From CAYJAZ01 sp964368455 (lineage in GTDB: Bacteria > Desulfobacterota > Desulfovibrionia > Desulfovibrionales > Desulfovibrionaceae): a stretch of DNA of 64,000 nucleotides. A model generated the notes under the pieces. That model did not search any database and was not told where the DNA came from. It was given only the letters and a program-made list of their open reading frames with translations. This document shows positions 17,222-26,287 of the stretch, in pieces (the first letter of the stretch is position 1; each line of letters opens with the position of its first letter). The stretch spans positions 62,001 through 126,000 of the forward strand of contig CAYJAZ010000006.1 in assembly GCA_964368455.1 (NCBI GenBank), written 5' to 3'. Both the position numbers and the translations under genes were made by a program.

Positions 17222-18433
17222 TTAGACAGTTGTATTATTGTTTTTATTCAAAATAAAAGAAAGGCTGTACACACTAAGTCCCATGATAATGCCTAAGATT
17301 GGAGCAAGCACAATACTTCCGACAATCCAATCTATGAAACGAGCCCAAAATTCGTGGTAGAGTGTTTGAAAAGAAAATTCTGTAAGCCAAAAACCATTTA
17401 TAATACGATAACCTACAAGTATGCACAGAGCGGGCATAAAGGGTGGCCATGTGAGGGGAATGATCAAAAGTGCGCAAAGTCTGTTGAGTTTGAAAGTGTT
17501 TATGCAAAGTAAAAGAAGTATACTTTGTAAACCAAGAAGTGGCAAAAGGCAGACAAAGAATGCAAGCATGGCTGAATAAGCTAGATGTAAGGCTGTGGAA
17601 TTTTTGAGTAAAATTCTTAAAGATTCAAGTGGAGAAAGCAGGGAAAGCTTTTGCTTTTTTGCTTCTATATCGATAGCATAATGTTTAAAAGGCAGAGGAA
17701 TGAGTGCTCGAATAGTTAAACGCGTATTTAAAATTGTCATTCTGATATTATCTTTTGCTTTATCAAAATGCGAAACTCTTTCATTTGCTTCTTGATAATA
17801 GACTTGTATTGGAATTTCATCAATTGCAAAACCAGCCCACGCCCCTTTTACCATGGCTTCAACTTCAAAAGCATAGCGAACTTCTTTGAGACTAAGACAA
17901 AGAAGAGCTTCAATGCAATAAGCTCTAAAACCACTTTGCATATCACTGATTTTACAACCTGTTTGTACAAACATCCAAAAAGATGAAAATTTTCTGCCAA
18001 AGCGTGAAGAAAAAGGAATGTTTTCTACAGAAAAATCGCGTGCTCCAATAATAAAACCATAGGGGTTTTTTTCAATTGCATTTATAAATAGTGGAATATC
18101 TTCAGGAAAATGTTGTGCATCTGCATCAAGACTAATCATATGTGTATAGCCTTGTTCTTGCAGAAATTTTGCTCCTGTAAGTAGTGCCGCCCCTTTGCCT
18201 TGATTGACTTTATGCTGGATTTTTTGAATAGGAAAATCAGCTATTTGTGCAAAAGAAGAATCGCTTGAACCATCATCAACTACAAGTATGTCATAGGAAG
18301 AAAATTTCTGTGCATGCTCTTGAGTATTGTCATTTGCCAATTGCTCAAGCACAGCCATAGTTCTTGTGACTACTTCGCCTAAAGTCTTGAAATGATTATA
18401 GACAGGAATTATAATAGCTATTTTTTCTTGCAT
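17222..18433 (-). CDS. Family 2 glycosyltransferase fused to DUF2062
   Basis: 403 residues. The N-terminal half (about 1-235) is a GT2 domain with IIIPVYN, ILVVDDGSSD and SLDADAQHFPED. The C-terminal part (about 260-400) carries several membrane helices and fits DUF2062. It probably adds a sugar to the membrane anchor of the polyene, as GT2 genes are regular members of these clusters; the sugar is unknown. AAGG lies 7 nt before the ATG. Confidence 0.85.
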   Translation of the reverse strand: MQEKIAIIIPVYNHFKTLGEVVTRTMAVLEQLANDNTQEHAQKFSSYDILVVDDGSSDSSFAQIADFPIQKIQHKVNQGKGAALLTGAKFLQEQGYTHMISLDADAQHFPEDIPLFINAIEKNPYGFIIGARDFSVENIPFSSRFGRKFSSFWMFVQTGCKISDMQSGFRAYCIEALLCLSLKEVRYAFEVEAMVKGAWAGFAIDEIPIQVYYQEANERVSHFDKAKDNIRMTILNTRLTIRALIPLPFKHYAIDIEAKKQKLSLLSPLESLRILLKNSTALHLAYSAMLAFFVCLLPLLGLQSILLLLCINTFKLNRLCALLIIPLTWPPFMPALCILVGYRIINGFWLTEFSFQTLYHEFWARFIDWIVGSIVLAPILGIIMGLSVYSLSFILNKNNNTTV

Positions 18434-18449
18434 AAATTTGCCTTATAAC

Positions 18450-18911
18450 TTAGTTTCTGGCTTTTATAATGCCATTTTTCCAGTTTTCACAAAATTCTTT
18501 ATAAAAATCAGGTGCTTCTAATAATAATTTCATATCTAAGTCAAGCATCATTTGTATTGTTTTTCCACTTGTCATCACAGTATTATTACTGTCTAAAATC
18601 CTGTAGTCAAATTCGATTATAGGGGCATCGTTCCACAATAAAGAGGTTTCTATAGTGTATGTTTGCTTATAAAGTAGTGGGGCATAGAATTCAAGAGAGA
18701 AATGCTTTAATGGAATCACAACATTATGATCATAAAATGTGAGCGTGCTGATATTAAATTTATCGCTCATAGCTTCTCTGCCGTCTTCAAACCAACTTGC
18801 ATAGCGGCCATGCCACATAATCGAGAGTTGATCAACTTCTTCAAAACGAACATTTCTTTGAATACAATGCACAATAGGGGCAAAATCTCTTTCTACTAAT
18901 CTTTTTCTCAT
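18450..18911 (-). CDS. Hotdog acyl-CoA/ACP thioesterase
   Basis: 153 residues resembling YbgC/4-hydroxybenzoyl-CoA thioesterases: RFEEVDQLSIMWHGRYASWFEDGREAM aligns with the family pattern of Asp, a HxxY pair and an E/D-x2-R (only a part should be read as conserved). It could release acyl chains or edit misloaded carriers in polyene assembly, corresponding to ApeK by memory. The ribosome site is weak. Confidence 0.78.
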   Translation of the reverse strand: MRKRLVERDFAPIVHCIQRNVRFEEVDQLSIMWHGRYASWFEDGREAMSDKFNISTLTFYDHNVVIPLKHFSLEFYAPLLYKQTYTIETSLLWNDAPIIEFDYRILDSNNTVMTSGKTIQMMLDLDMKLLLEAPDFYKEFCENWKNGIIKARN

Positions 18912-18954
18912 GTTTATCTGCTTTTATTTTACTATATTTAACTTGAATATTTTA

Positions 18955-19341
18955 TTATTTGTCACAGAGAAGACGAAATTGTGCTGAAATTTCAGCTGTA
19001 TTTTCATCTTTTAAAGAATAAATTTGGCATTGCCACATTTTTTCTTTCACTTGGCTAATGTGTGCTTGAACCCTTTGATTTGGTTCTATAGGAGAGGAAA
19101 ATTTTGCATTGATAACTTCTTGAATACACACATCTTTTTGAACTATTTCAGCAAGAATATTTTGAGCCATCATAATTTGCACTATTGCTGGTAAAACAGC
19201 TTGTGCAGGGAAATGTCCTTGAAAAGCGATGAAATCAGTAAATAAATCGAAATTTTTTATATATATTTTCTTTGTCTCTTCTTGCACTATTTCAAGAGGG
19301 CTTGCTACTTTTTCTAAGGCTTCACGCATAGTGATATTCAT
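18955..19341 (-). CDS. Hotdog 3-hydroxyacyl-ACP dehydratase (FabZ-like)
   Basis: 128 residues with the FabA/FabZ-type helix motif GHFPAQAVLPAIVQIMMAQ; the usual LPG is LPA here. It should dehydrate 3-hydroxyacyl-ACP to the conjugated enoyl during polyene growth. Aryl-polyene systems use a pair of unlike dehydratases (ApeI and ApeP), so its partner is probably the 153-residue hotdog protein encoded further upstream. AAGGAT precedes the ATG. Confidence 0.8.
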   Translation of the reverse strand: MNITMREALEKVASPLEIVQEETKKIYIKNFDLFTDFIAFQGHFPAQAVLPAIVQIMMAQNILAEIVQKDVCIQEVINAKFSSPIEPNQRVQAHISQVKEKMWQCQIYSLKDENTAEISAQFRLLCDK

Positions 19342-19357
19342 TTTTAATCCTTATATT

Positions 19358-19867
19358 TTAGTTTGTTGCATTGTAATCATTGATTTGTAATTGTATTTTA
19401 TATTTCTTTGTTTCATGTATAAATTCTTTATTGTAAAGATTTTGATTTTTTGTGTTTGAAGTGAAGTTTCTTTGATTAAACCTTTGTTCTGTTTGAATTT
19501 TTGAAATAGCTTCAGAAGTGAATTTCGCCATTTGCAGAGCCATATTTTGTGCTAAAGGATTTTGTGTTTCACAGGTTAAAGCATTGTTCACAATAGTGCA
19601 TTCAGCAAATAAAACACCGTGCAAGAAGACAAAGGCCATTCTTGTTTCATTTATAGCATTTTTTTCATTGTTTTTCTTCCATTGTGTTTGAACAAGTAGA
19701 GGAAATTCTTTGTTTTCTTTGGCTTTTAATGTGTAATTAATAGTAGCCATAAGCCTTCCCTCACTTGAATAATAGAAGTTTGGCACATCTACTCTTTTTG
19801 TGCAAGCAAGAAGAAAAGATGTGAAAAAAAAGCAAATATAGAGTAGGCATATTTTATTTTTATACAT
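19358..19867 (-). CDS. Putative lipoprotein of the aryl-polyene cluster
   Basis: 169 residues with a lipoprotein signal peptide: a hydrophobic stretch (about 7-20) ending in FLLACTK, giving a lipidated Cys. The remainder is a polar, mostly beta-looking domain that I do not recognise. It is encoded directly after the MMPL exporter (stop and start adjacent) and is likely to be an outer- or inner-membrane partner in export or anchoring of the polyene. Confidence 0.72.
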   Translation of the reverse strand: MYKNKICLLYICFFFTSFLLACTKRVDVPNFYYSSEGRLMATINYTLKAKENKEFPLLVQTQWKKNNEKNAINETRMAFVFLHGVLFAECTIVNNALTCETQNPLAQNMALQMAKFTSEAISKIQTEQRFNQRNFTSNTKNQNLYNKEFIHETKKYKIQLQINDYNATN

Positions 19868-22357
19868 TTAATTTTCCTTTTGTTTTTTGCAAAGTAAGGG
19901 AAGAAGGTAAAGAGAAACAGGAACTTCAAGTATAAGGCCAAAGACAATAATTCTGCCCATATCCCTTAAAGTTGGATGAGAAGCAAAGGCTAGCAAGCCC
20001 ATACCTAAAATAGTGCTTAAAGAAGAAATAAGAAGAGCACGCTTTAAATCAAAATCTACATTGTGTTCTAAATCATTACTCACAAAAATACCGTGATCCA
20101 AAGCCAAACCTAAGACAATTAAAAGGGCGGTAAGAGCACCTAATGTGAGCGGACTTTGCAGAAGATACATGCCCAAAAGAACGGAAAATAAAGAAAAAAG
20201 TGCAGGCGTAAGGGAGAGTAAGCATTTTGCTAAATTAAAAGAATAAAGATAAAGAATACAAGTACAAAGCAAGAGAGCTAAGGGTAAATAAGCAGCTTCT
20301 TTATAAAAAGAGACAAGGATTTCTTCTTCAAGTGCTTCTGGCGAAAGTTCAACAAGATCAGCAAAAAGCAAGTCTTCGGCTAAAATTTTGTCTATTTGTG
20401 TATATGCTGAATTTGCAGAATTTTCGTTTTTATAAATAATAAGAGTATAAAATTTATTATCTTGCTTGTTTTTAGGTTTTAATACAAAAAAATCAAGCAA
20501 ATGCGAAAATGTTGATTGAGAAAGATTTTCTGTATTTATAATTTGTATATCTTCTTTAGTTTTTTCTAAAAGAGCTAGAAATGATTTAAAGAAAATAGGA
20601 GGAATATTGAATTCTTGAGACTTTATTTCTATATTTTCAAGAAGATAAGTGTAATTCTCTTGTGCGAAATCAACAAAGCGAGCAATGTTTTCATTTTGTT
20701 CTTCTTGTGTTGGAAGAAAATAGGCTAGAGTGTCTATAGTTGTTATTTCACCTAATTCATTTCTTTGATTTTGTGATAATAAATGAGTGAGTTTATCAAC
20801 TATCAGTCTAGATTTATAGAATAAATTTTCTTCGTCTTCATCTTCAAGTATAAAAAGACGAGTATTTTTTTCATTTATAGAAGATGCCCATGTTTTTGCG
20901 AATTTTTCACTATTTGTATCGGCAAAATCTAAATTCACCCCCATACTTTGAGGAGACACATCAATCTTTGTTTGTGTGAAGAGTAAAAAAGAAAGGAGAA
21001 GCAGAGTAGAAGTGACAATAAGTGTAGAAGAAAGTTTAGGCGTGAGTAGGCTTATTTCTTTACTAACTTCTTCTTTTGTTATGACTTTTTTCTTTATAAA
21101 ATTAAAAATTTTAAATCTTGGACAAAGCGGAAGAATAAAAAGAGCGATTAAAAATCCAAAAGTTAAAGAAAGTATAGCAAAATAAGCAAGTTGTCTTATA
21201 GCAGGTAGGGAAGAAAAAGTGAGCACAAAGAAGCCAGAGATATTGAGTAAATAGCCTTGAAAAAGTGGAATAGTAAGTAAATTGAATATTTTATCTATGT
21301 ATATGTTGTATTCTTCTTTTGTCTTTGCCTTGCTTTTGTCTAAAGCACAATGAATATGCACGGCATAATCTTCGGCTATACCAAGAACAGCAGAGCCAAA
21401 ACCTAGTGCCAAGCCAGAAATAAGAACAGAAACACTTGTCATCACGCCCAAAGAAAGGCTTATAGCAAGTGCTGGAGTGAGTAAGAGCCATATTCCAGAA
21501 AAAGAACGAATAAGACAGAAGTAGAGAAGGATAAGGCCGAATAAAGAAAAGAATGCTATGTTTTTAATATCATTTTCAATGACTTGCGTGTTGACAGCTG
21601 TATGTACTATGCCTCCATTAAAATTTAATTCAACAGAAGCTGGTAATAAAGAGGCTGCATTTCGTATTCTTTGTAGTAAAGCTTCTGCTGCTTTTGTGTC
21701 GTGCATTGATATAAGAGGTTGATACGTAAGGAGAATATGCTTTTTGTCTGCACTATAAGTAAATTCAGAAGAAGAGACAGAAGAATAGTTAGAAATAGAA
21801 TTTGGTAAAGCCTTGAAAATAAAGTCTTTAAAATTAAGAGGATCAATAGCTAACCATTCTGCAACTTTTGCTGGGGCAAAGGTGGAAAGTAGAGAAAGAG
21901 CTGATTCAAGTGAATTTGTGAGATTTTCTTTTGAAATTTTTTTTTCCGCTTCAATTTTTACTTTTTCAGTAAATAAGTTAGGCAGATAGAGCATAAAATC
22001 TTCGGCTTTAATGTCTTTTTGTCTATGCAAGGCAAAAGCTAATTCTTCAGGAAGAGCTTTTTCAATGATGCGTGCACTTTCTTCTAATATTTCTGCATTG
22101 CCAGTTTTTTCATAAATATCAATGAAAAAGAGGCGTGAAAAAGGTGCTAAATCCATACCCCTTGCCATTTTTTGTAATTTTATTGAGGAGTCAGGCAATA
22201 AATCGGCACTCGAAGAAGATAATTCAATTTTTGAAAAAGAAGAAATAGCCAAGAGCCATAATAAGAGCACGAGAAAAAAGACAAAGACTTTATTCCTTTT
22301 ATTTTTTGCTGCAAAATGATGAAAAGCAAGTATAAAATTGAGAAAGATGGATTTCAC
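19868..22357 (-). CDS. MMPL/RND-family exporter
   Basis: 829 residues. One N-terminal helix, a large periplasmic domain, a five- to six-helix block (about 260-420), a second periplasmic domain and a second helix block (about 670-825). The repeated GLALGFGSAVLGIAEDYAVHIH and LGLALDHGIFVSNDLEH segments with central Asp/His are the proton-relay regions of MMPL-type transporters. It should carry the aryl-polyene lipid across the inner membrane. A GTG start shares one base with the upstream LolA-like stop codon, so expression is coupled. Confidence 0.88.
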   Translation of the reverse strand: MKSIFLNFILAFHHFAAKNKRNKVFVFFLVLLLWLLAISSFSKIELSSSSADLLPDSSIKLQKMARGMDLAPFSRLFFIDIYEKTGNAEILEESARIIEKALPEELAFALHRQKDIKAEDFMLYLPNLFTEKVKIEAEKKISKENLTNSLESALSLLSTFAPAKVAEWLAIDPLNFKDFIFKALPNSISNYSSVSSSEFTYSADKKHILLTYQPLISMHDTKAAEALLQRIRNAASLLPASVELNFNGGIVHTAVNTQVIENDIKNIAFFSLFGLILLYFCLIRSFSGIWLLLTPALAISLSLGVMTSVSVLISGLALGFGSAVLGIAEDYAVHIHCALDKSKAKTKEEYNIYIDKIFNLLTIPLFQGYLLNISGFFVLTFSSLPAIRQLAYFAILSLTFGFLIALFILPLCPRFKIFNFIKKKVITKEEVSKEISLLTPKLSSTLIVTSTLLLLSFLLFTQTKIDVSPQSMGVNLDFADTNSEKFAKTWASSINEKNTRLFILEDEDEENLFYKSRLIVDKLTHLLSQNQRNELGEITTIDTLAYFLPTQEEQNENIARFVDFAQENYTYLLENIEIKSQEFNIPPIFFKSFLALLEKTKEDIQIINTENLSQSTFSHLLDFFVLKPKNKQDNKFYTLIIYKNENSANSAYTQIDKILAEDLLFADLVELSPEALEEEILVSFYKEAAYLPLALLLCTCILYLYSFNLAKCLLSLTPALFSLFSVLLGMYLLQSPLTLGALTALLIVLGLALDHGIFVSNDLEHNVDFDLKRALLISSLSTILGMGLLAFASHPTLRDMGRIIVFGLILEVPVSLYLLPLLCKKQKEN

Positions 22358-23004
22358 TATTTGATTTTTCCAAAAAGTTTTTCGTAAGAAAATAATGCAT
22401 TTTTATCTATATTGAATTTTGTATTTTCAAAATTTAATTGTGTGTAACTTTCATTGCTTTCATAGAAAGTAAGCATTTTTAGGCTTTTATAGTCAGGATT
22501 AAAGAGTAGGACAACGGAAGTAAAAGTGCTTTTCTTTTTTGGATTGAGCTTGAGAGAAAATTTATCTAAAACTTCTATAGTATAATTCTTTTCAATATCT
22601 TCTTTATTCATGTTGAGCCAAAAAACTAATTCATCAAGCATTATCTGTGTGAAATTTTCTTCGTGATCTTGTGGTGTACGCACTTCATCTCTGGATTTTG
22701 TCCATACATGAATTTCATTATTATCAAAAAATACGCCAGAAAGATAAGGTGTAGTATATTCCCAAAATAATGTATAAGGCTTTGTTTTATCAAAGAATAA
22801 TATGCCTTCAGTTTTAAGAGGAGCATCGAAATTTGGCAAAAATTTCTCTTGCTTAAAATTTGTATAAATATTTGTAATATTTGTAGAAACTTTAATGTTT
22901 TCTTCTATAATCTTATTTGCTGAAAATTCTTGACTTAAAGCTTGAGTAGAAAGAATAAAGATCGAGCAAAAGGAAAATAGAAGTGTTTTGTATAAAAAAG
23001 CCAT
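22357..23004 (-). CDS. LolA-like periplasmic lipid carrier
   Basis: 215 residues with a cleavable signal peptide (about 1-24, ending near TQALSQ) and a LolA-like beta fold: FKQEKFLPNFDAPLKTEG and LFFDKTKPYTLFWEYTTP resemble the LolA pattern. In aryl-polyene clusters such a protein is thought to take the lipid from the MMPL exporter to the outer membrane. AGAGG precedes the ATG. Its stop overlaps the GTG of the exporter gene. Confidence 0.85.
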   Translation of the reverse strand: MAFLYKTLLFSFCSIFILSTQALSQEFSANKIIEENIKVSTNITNIYTNFKQEKFLPNFDAPLKTEGILFFDKTKPYTLFWEYTTPYLSGVFFDNNEIHVWTKSRDEVRTPQDHEENFTQIMLDELVFWLNMNKEDIEKNYTIEVLDKFSLKLNPKKKSTFTSVVLLFNPDYKSLKMLTFYESNESYTQLNFENTKFNIDKNALFSYEKLFGKIK

Positions 23005-23025
23005 ATAAACCTCTATAAAAATAGA

Positions 23026-23487
23026 TTATTCTTGCCCGTCTTCTTCGTCTTGTTCATTCGGAAGAAAAACTTTAAATTGAGATACAGCAATAAGTTCTTT
23101 GTTTTGATTGTCTTTTGAACAATAAAGTTCGCCTTGAACAACAATAATGCCATTTAATTCAGCAATGATTGAAGTTTTTGCTGTAAGAGTGTTGCCAAGA
23201 AATGCTTTACCTAAGATTTTAACTTCTCGCATAGCGGCTAAAAAACCAAGATCTAATTTCTTTTTATTTCTTATGTATCCAGTTCCGGCGGCAAAGGATT
23301 GTGCTAAAATTTCTACAAAGGCAGCTTCTTCTAAACTCTTATCTTCTTTAAGAAAAAGACATTCTTCTGAAATAATATACTCAGCCTCAATATTTTCTTT
23401 ATCTGCAAAAACAAGCGAAGTCACCATAAGCATAGGTGCTCTGTGTGGTAAATAGGGAAGTATGTCTAAGTGTCTGAGAGTATTCAT
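23026..23487 (-). CDS. Hotdog dehydratase/ApeP-like protein
   Basis: 153 residues of a hotdog protein with YLPHRAPMLMV at the N-terminus and VEILAQSFAAGTGYIRNKK in the central helix, the form seen in the second dehydratase of aryl-polyene clusters. A longer frame starts from a TTG at 23523, but AAAGG lies 7 nt before the ATG at 23487 and a strong hairpin occupies the sequence upstream, so 23487 is preferred. It would work as a pair with the 128-residue dehydratase. Confidence 0.82.
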   Translation of the reverse strand: MNTLRHLDILPYLPHRAPMLMVTSLVFADKENIEAEYIISEECLFLKEDKSLEEAAFVEILAQSFAAGTGYIRNKKKLDLGFLAAMREVKILGKAFLGNTLTAKTSIIAELNGIIVVQGELYCSKDNQNKELIAVSQFKVFLPNEQDEEDGQE

Positions 23488-23510
23488 AAAAGCACCTTTA
23501 GAAAATAATA

Positions 23511-23540
23511 AGGCATTGCCCAAAAGACAGGCAATGCCCT
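23511..23540 (-). terminator. Terminator-like hairpin inside the aryl-polyene operon
   Basis: GC-rich 9-bp perfect stem (GGCATTGCC/GGCAATGCC) with a 9-nt loop, followed on the minus strand by TTATTATTTTC. It lies between the 134-residue lipoprotein gene and the dehydratase gene. As all flanking genes run the same way, it probably terminates only part of the transcripts. Confidence 0.6.
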
Positions 23541-23550
23541 AAATATTAGA

Positions 23551-23955
23551 TTAATAGCCTACTAAAGCAAGGTTTTGATTGATATGCATAGCAAGATTAT
23601 CTACCCATTTATTGTAATTTGGATGGATGTGTCCTTCGCCGTCAGTATCCATATTAACACTGCTTACATAGTTGATTTTATAGGAAGAAGTAGTATAAGG
23701 AATGTCAACAACAATAGTGTGCTTGCCACGTACAATAATGGTTGCGCGAATGGTATTTGCTTCAATTTTTTTGGCTTTCCAATTGATTTCAGCACAGGCT
23801 TTCATGATAGCTTTTTCCACTTGATTTGCGCTTATATGCGAAGCTATAGGATGGCTTGGAGTTTGAATTTTGCTTTTAATCACGCAGGCCGATGCTGCAA
23901 AAAGTGTTATTAACATAAGTGCATAGAGTGAAAATTTTTTAAAAGATTTTTTCAT
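23551..23955 (-). CDS. Small lipoprotein of the aryl-polyene cluster
   Basis: 134 residues with a lipoprotein signal (MKKSFKKFSLYALMLITLFA, lipobox AASAC). The mature part is about 110 residues with alternating hydrophobic stretches and no motif I recognise; similar small lipoproteins are frequent in these clusters. AAAGGAG lies 6 nt before the ATG. It is followed by a terminator-like hairpin, so it may be made in larger amounts than the downstream enzymes. Confidence 0.75.
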   Translation of the reverse strand: MKKSFKKFSLYALMLITLFAASACVIKSKIQTPSHPIASHISANQVEKAIMKACAEINWKAKKIEANTIRATIIVRGKHTIVVDIPYTTSSYKINYVSSVNMDTDGEGHIHPNYNKWVDNLAMHINQNLALVGY

Positions 23956-23965
23956 GTGAGCTCCT

Positions 23966-24754
23966 TTAATCTTTGTTGAGATAATTGTTAAATTGTGTAT
24001 AGGAAGATTTCATCATTTCTCGATGCGGCAGATCAAAAGAAGAGAAATCTTGTGGAAAAAGTGGTTCAAGACTATTTATACGGATTTGTTGCCTATAAAT
24101 GAGTTTGCTTGAAGGCGGAAAAAAGTCATAAGAATTTTCAAAAACATAGGGTACGACAGGAACTTGAGCCTTGCAAGCAAGTCGAAAAGCACCGACATGA
24201 AACTTGCCTAATTTCTTGTCTCTTGATCTTTTTCCTTCTGGGAAAATTATAATACTAGTACCATTTTTTAAAAGATTTAAACATTGTTCTTCAACTTTTT
24301 CAGGCTCTTGGCTTTCAACATCTACATAGCCTGCGGCACGCATAAGAGGAGCAAAGAAAAACAAGACTTTAAATGGCCATGATTTTACTAAATAAGCAAA
24401 ATTATCCATACCTTGCATACCAAATAAAAATAGATCCATGGCGGATTGATGATTTGCCACCACTATACAAGGTTGTAGTTTTTTTGCCTTATTCTTTCCT
24501 TCAATTTTTACAGGCATAACAGGCCAATTCAGCCAGCAAAATATTTTGCCATAAGTAAAGATATAGATACGTAGAGAACGGCTTGGAAGAATTTTTGGGA
24601 AGAGTTTGTGAAAGAAAAGTATACAATAGCCAAGTGGTAAGATGGCAAGAGTAAAGCTTATGCTTACACTTATAAAATAGCAATTAGATGCAATAAATAC
24701 GACTTTATTCTTGATTTTCGCCCATTTGCTGTTGCAATTTTTCAAGATAGTCAT
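23966..24754 (-). CDS. 1-acyl-glycerol-phosphate-type acyltransferase (LPLAT)
   Basis: 262 residues. One or two N-terminal membrane helices (about 18-50), then the LPLAT motifs NHQSAMD (HxxxxD catalytic pair), FPEGKRSRD and VVPYVFENS. It transfers an acyl chain at the inner membrane, here probably the polyene or a fatty acid onto a glycerol-type anchor. The frame can be opened at a TTG at 24766, but GGAG sits 6 nt before the ATG at 24754. That start lies inside the end of the ACP gene, giving a 50-nt overlap. Confidence 0.85.
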   Translation of the reverse strand: MTILKNCNSKWAKIKNKVVFIASNCYFISVSISFTLAILPLGYCILFFHKLFPKILPSRSLRIYIFTYGKIFCWLNWPVMPVKIEGKNKAKKLQPCIVVANHQSAMDLFLFGMQGMDNFAYLVKSWPFKVLFFFAPLMRAAGYVDVESQEPEKVEEQCLNLLKNGTSIIIFPEGKRSRDKKLGKFHVGAFRLACKAQVPVVPYVFENSYDFFPPSSKLIYRQQIRINSLEPLFPQDFSSFDLPHREMMKSSYTQFNNYLNKD

Positions 24755-24971
24755 AAACATCTCCAAGTGTTTGAATGCTTGCTAATTCTGCCTTATTTGT
24801 GAGCTTTGTTTTGAAAGCTTTTTCAATAACTATAGTCATATCAACTATATCAAGGCTATCAAGTCCAAGATCATCTTTAATATGTGCTTCTGCCTTCAAA
24901 TCTTCTATTTCAAGTTCAAATTCTTCTGCAAGAGCTTGATTTGTTAATTCAATAATTTGTTCTTTATTCAT
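24705..24971 (-). CDS. Acyl carrier protein (aryl-polyene cluster, second copy)
   Basis: 88 residues with S39 in DDLGLDSLDIVDM as the phosphopantetheine site. AAAGGAG precedes the ATG by 6 nt. Aryl-polyene clusters typically carry two ACPs with different jobs (starter loading and chain extension); which this one does cannot be told from sequence alone. Its 3' end overlaps the acyltransferase start by 50 nt. Confidence 0.93.
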   Translation of the reverse strand: MNKEQIIELTNQALAEEFELEIEDLKAEAHIKDDLGLDSLDIVDMTIVIEKAFKTKLTNKAELASIQTLGDVYDYLEKLQQQMGENQE

Positions 24972-25063
24972 AATAACTCCTTTAGATTTTTTAAGCTAAA
25001 TGAAAAATCTTGTCAAAGTATATTTTTAAAAGAAAAGGTGTTTATAAATAAAGAAAATACTTT

Positions 25064-26287
25064 TTATTCAGCTTGGTATTTGCTTATAATAAGTGAAGCA
25101 TAAATTCCACCAAGTGCGAAGGAATTTTTGAGAACATGTTGCAATTCTTGTTCTTTATTTTCTAATAAAAGATTGATATTTTTACAGTTTGCATCAATTT
25201 CGTCTAAATTATGATTGGCAAGTAAAAGATTTTCATTGAGCATATACACAGAAGCAATACTTTCTAAAACGCCAGAAGCGGCTAAAGTGTGTCCCATATA
25301 GCCTTTAAGCGATGAAACAGGAATTTTGTTTTTACAAAGTATTTCAATAGCTTTTGCTTCTGCTTCATCGCCAGCTCTTGTGGCTGTTGCGTGTGCATTG
25401 ATATAATTTATATCTTCAATAGATAATGAGGCAGTTTTAAGAGATTTTTCCATACATTGAGACATGATATCTGTGTCTGGAAAAGCTATATTTGTCGAGG
25501 ACGCTTTTGTAGCATAGCCAGAAATCTCTGCATATATTATAGCCTTACGTGCAAGAGCAGATTCTAAAGATTCAAGAAAAACAATTCCAGCTCCTTCGCT
25601 GATAATTAATCCATCTCTTTTGCTGTCAAATGGTCTTGAAGATTTTTGAGGATCAAGTGTGTGTGAAGCGGCATTGAGCTTATCGAAGGTTGCAGAAGTG
25701 AGTAGATGGTATTCATCGCCAGCACCAGCAAGCATACATTCTTCCTTGCCATAGGCAATGTCTTCATAGGCCATACCCATGCTTATAAGTCCTGTTGCAC
25801 AGGCTGCAGAAGGTGCAAGCAAGGTGGCATTAAGTTTACAAGCCATTGAAATATTGGTAGCAATTGTATGACTCATCACTTTAAAAAAAACTGTGCTTCT
25901 CACACTATCAATGCTTTTATTTTCAATATATTCTCTGAAAAAATCTTCTAATGCAAAGGTGCTACCAAGTGAAGAAGAAGCACAAACACCTAAATTTTCA
26001 GGAAGATTATCAAGAGTATAGCCAGCCATTTCTATTGCTTCCCATGCTGCTAGGCAAGCATAGATAGACATAGGCGACATGGCTCTACGAATTTCACGTG
26101 GAATGATTTTTTCATTTAATTTCGGTACAATACCGGCATTTTTAAAGGGAAGATCTTTTACTTCTTCTTCGTCTAATTTTTGAATAGGACAAAGGCCATT
26201 TTTTAGGCCATTCCATAAATTATCACAGCCGCTTCCGTAAGGAGAAACAGCTCCCATGCCTGTTATGACAACACGTCTTTTATTCAT
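25064..26287 (-). CDS. Beta-ketoacyl-ACP synthase (FabF/FabB type)
   Basis: 407 residues from the ATG at 26287, with C163 in SAACATG, H299 in NAHAT and H333 in MGHTLAASG, so it is catalytically complete. A frame from 26320 exists, but AAGGA lies 7 nt before the chosen ATG, whose ATGAATAA overlaps the upstream oxidoreductase stop. One of three complete ketosynthases in the cluster; probably responsible for a particular step such as first condensation or accessory acyl chain synthesis. Confidence 0.92.
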   Translation of the reverse strand: MNKRRVVITGMGAVSPYGSGCDNLWNGLKNGLCPIQKLDEEEVKDLPFKNAGIVPKLNEKIIPREIRRAMSPMSIYACLAAWEAIEMAGYTLDNLPENLGVCASSSLGSTFALEDFFREYIENKSIDSVRSTVFFKVMSHTIATNISMACKLNATLLAPSAACATGLISMGMAYEDIAYGKEECMLAGAGDEYHLLTSATFDKLNAASHTLDPQKSSRPFDSKRDGLIISEGAGIVFLESLESALARKAIIYAEISGYATKASSTNIAFPDTDIMSQCMEKSLKTASLSIEDINYINAHATATRAGDEAEAKAIEILCKNKIPVSSLKGYMGHTLAASGVLESIASVYMLNENLLLANHNLDEIDANCKNINLLLENKEQELQHVLKNSFALGGIYASLIISKYQAE

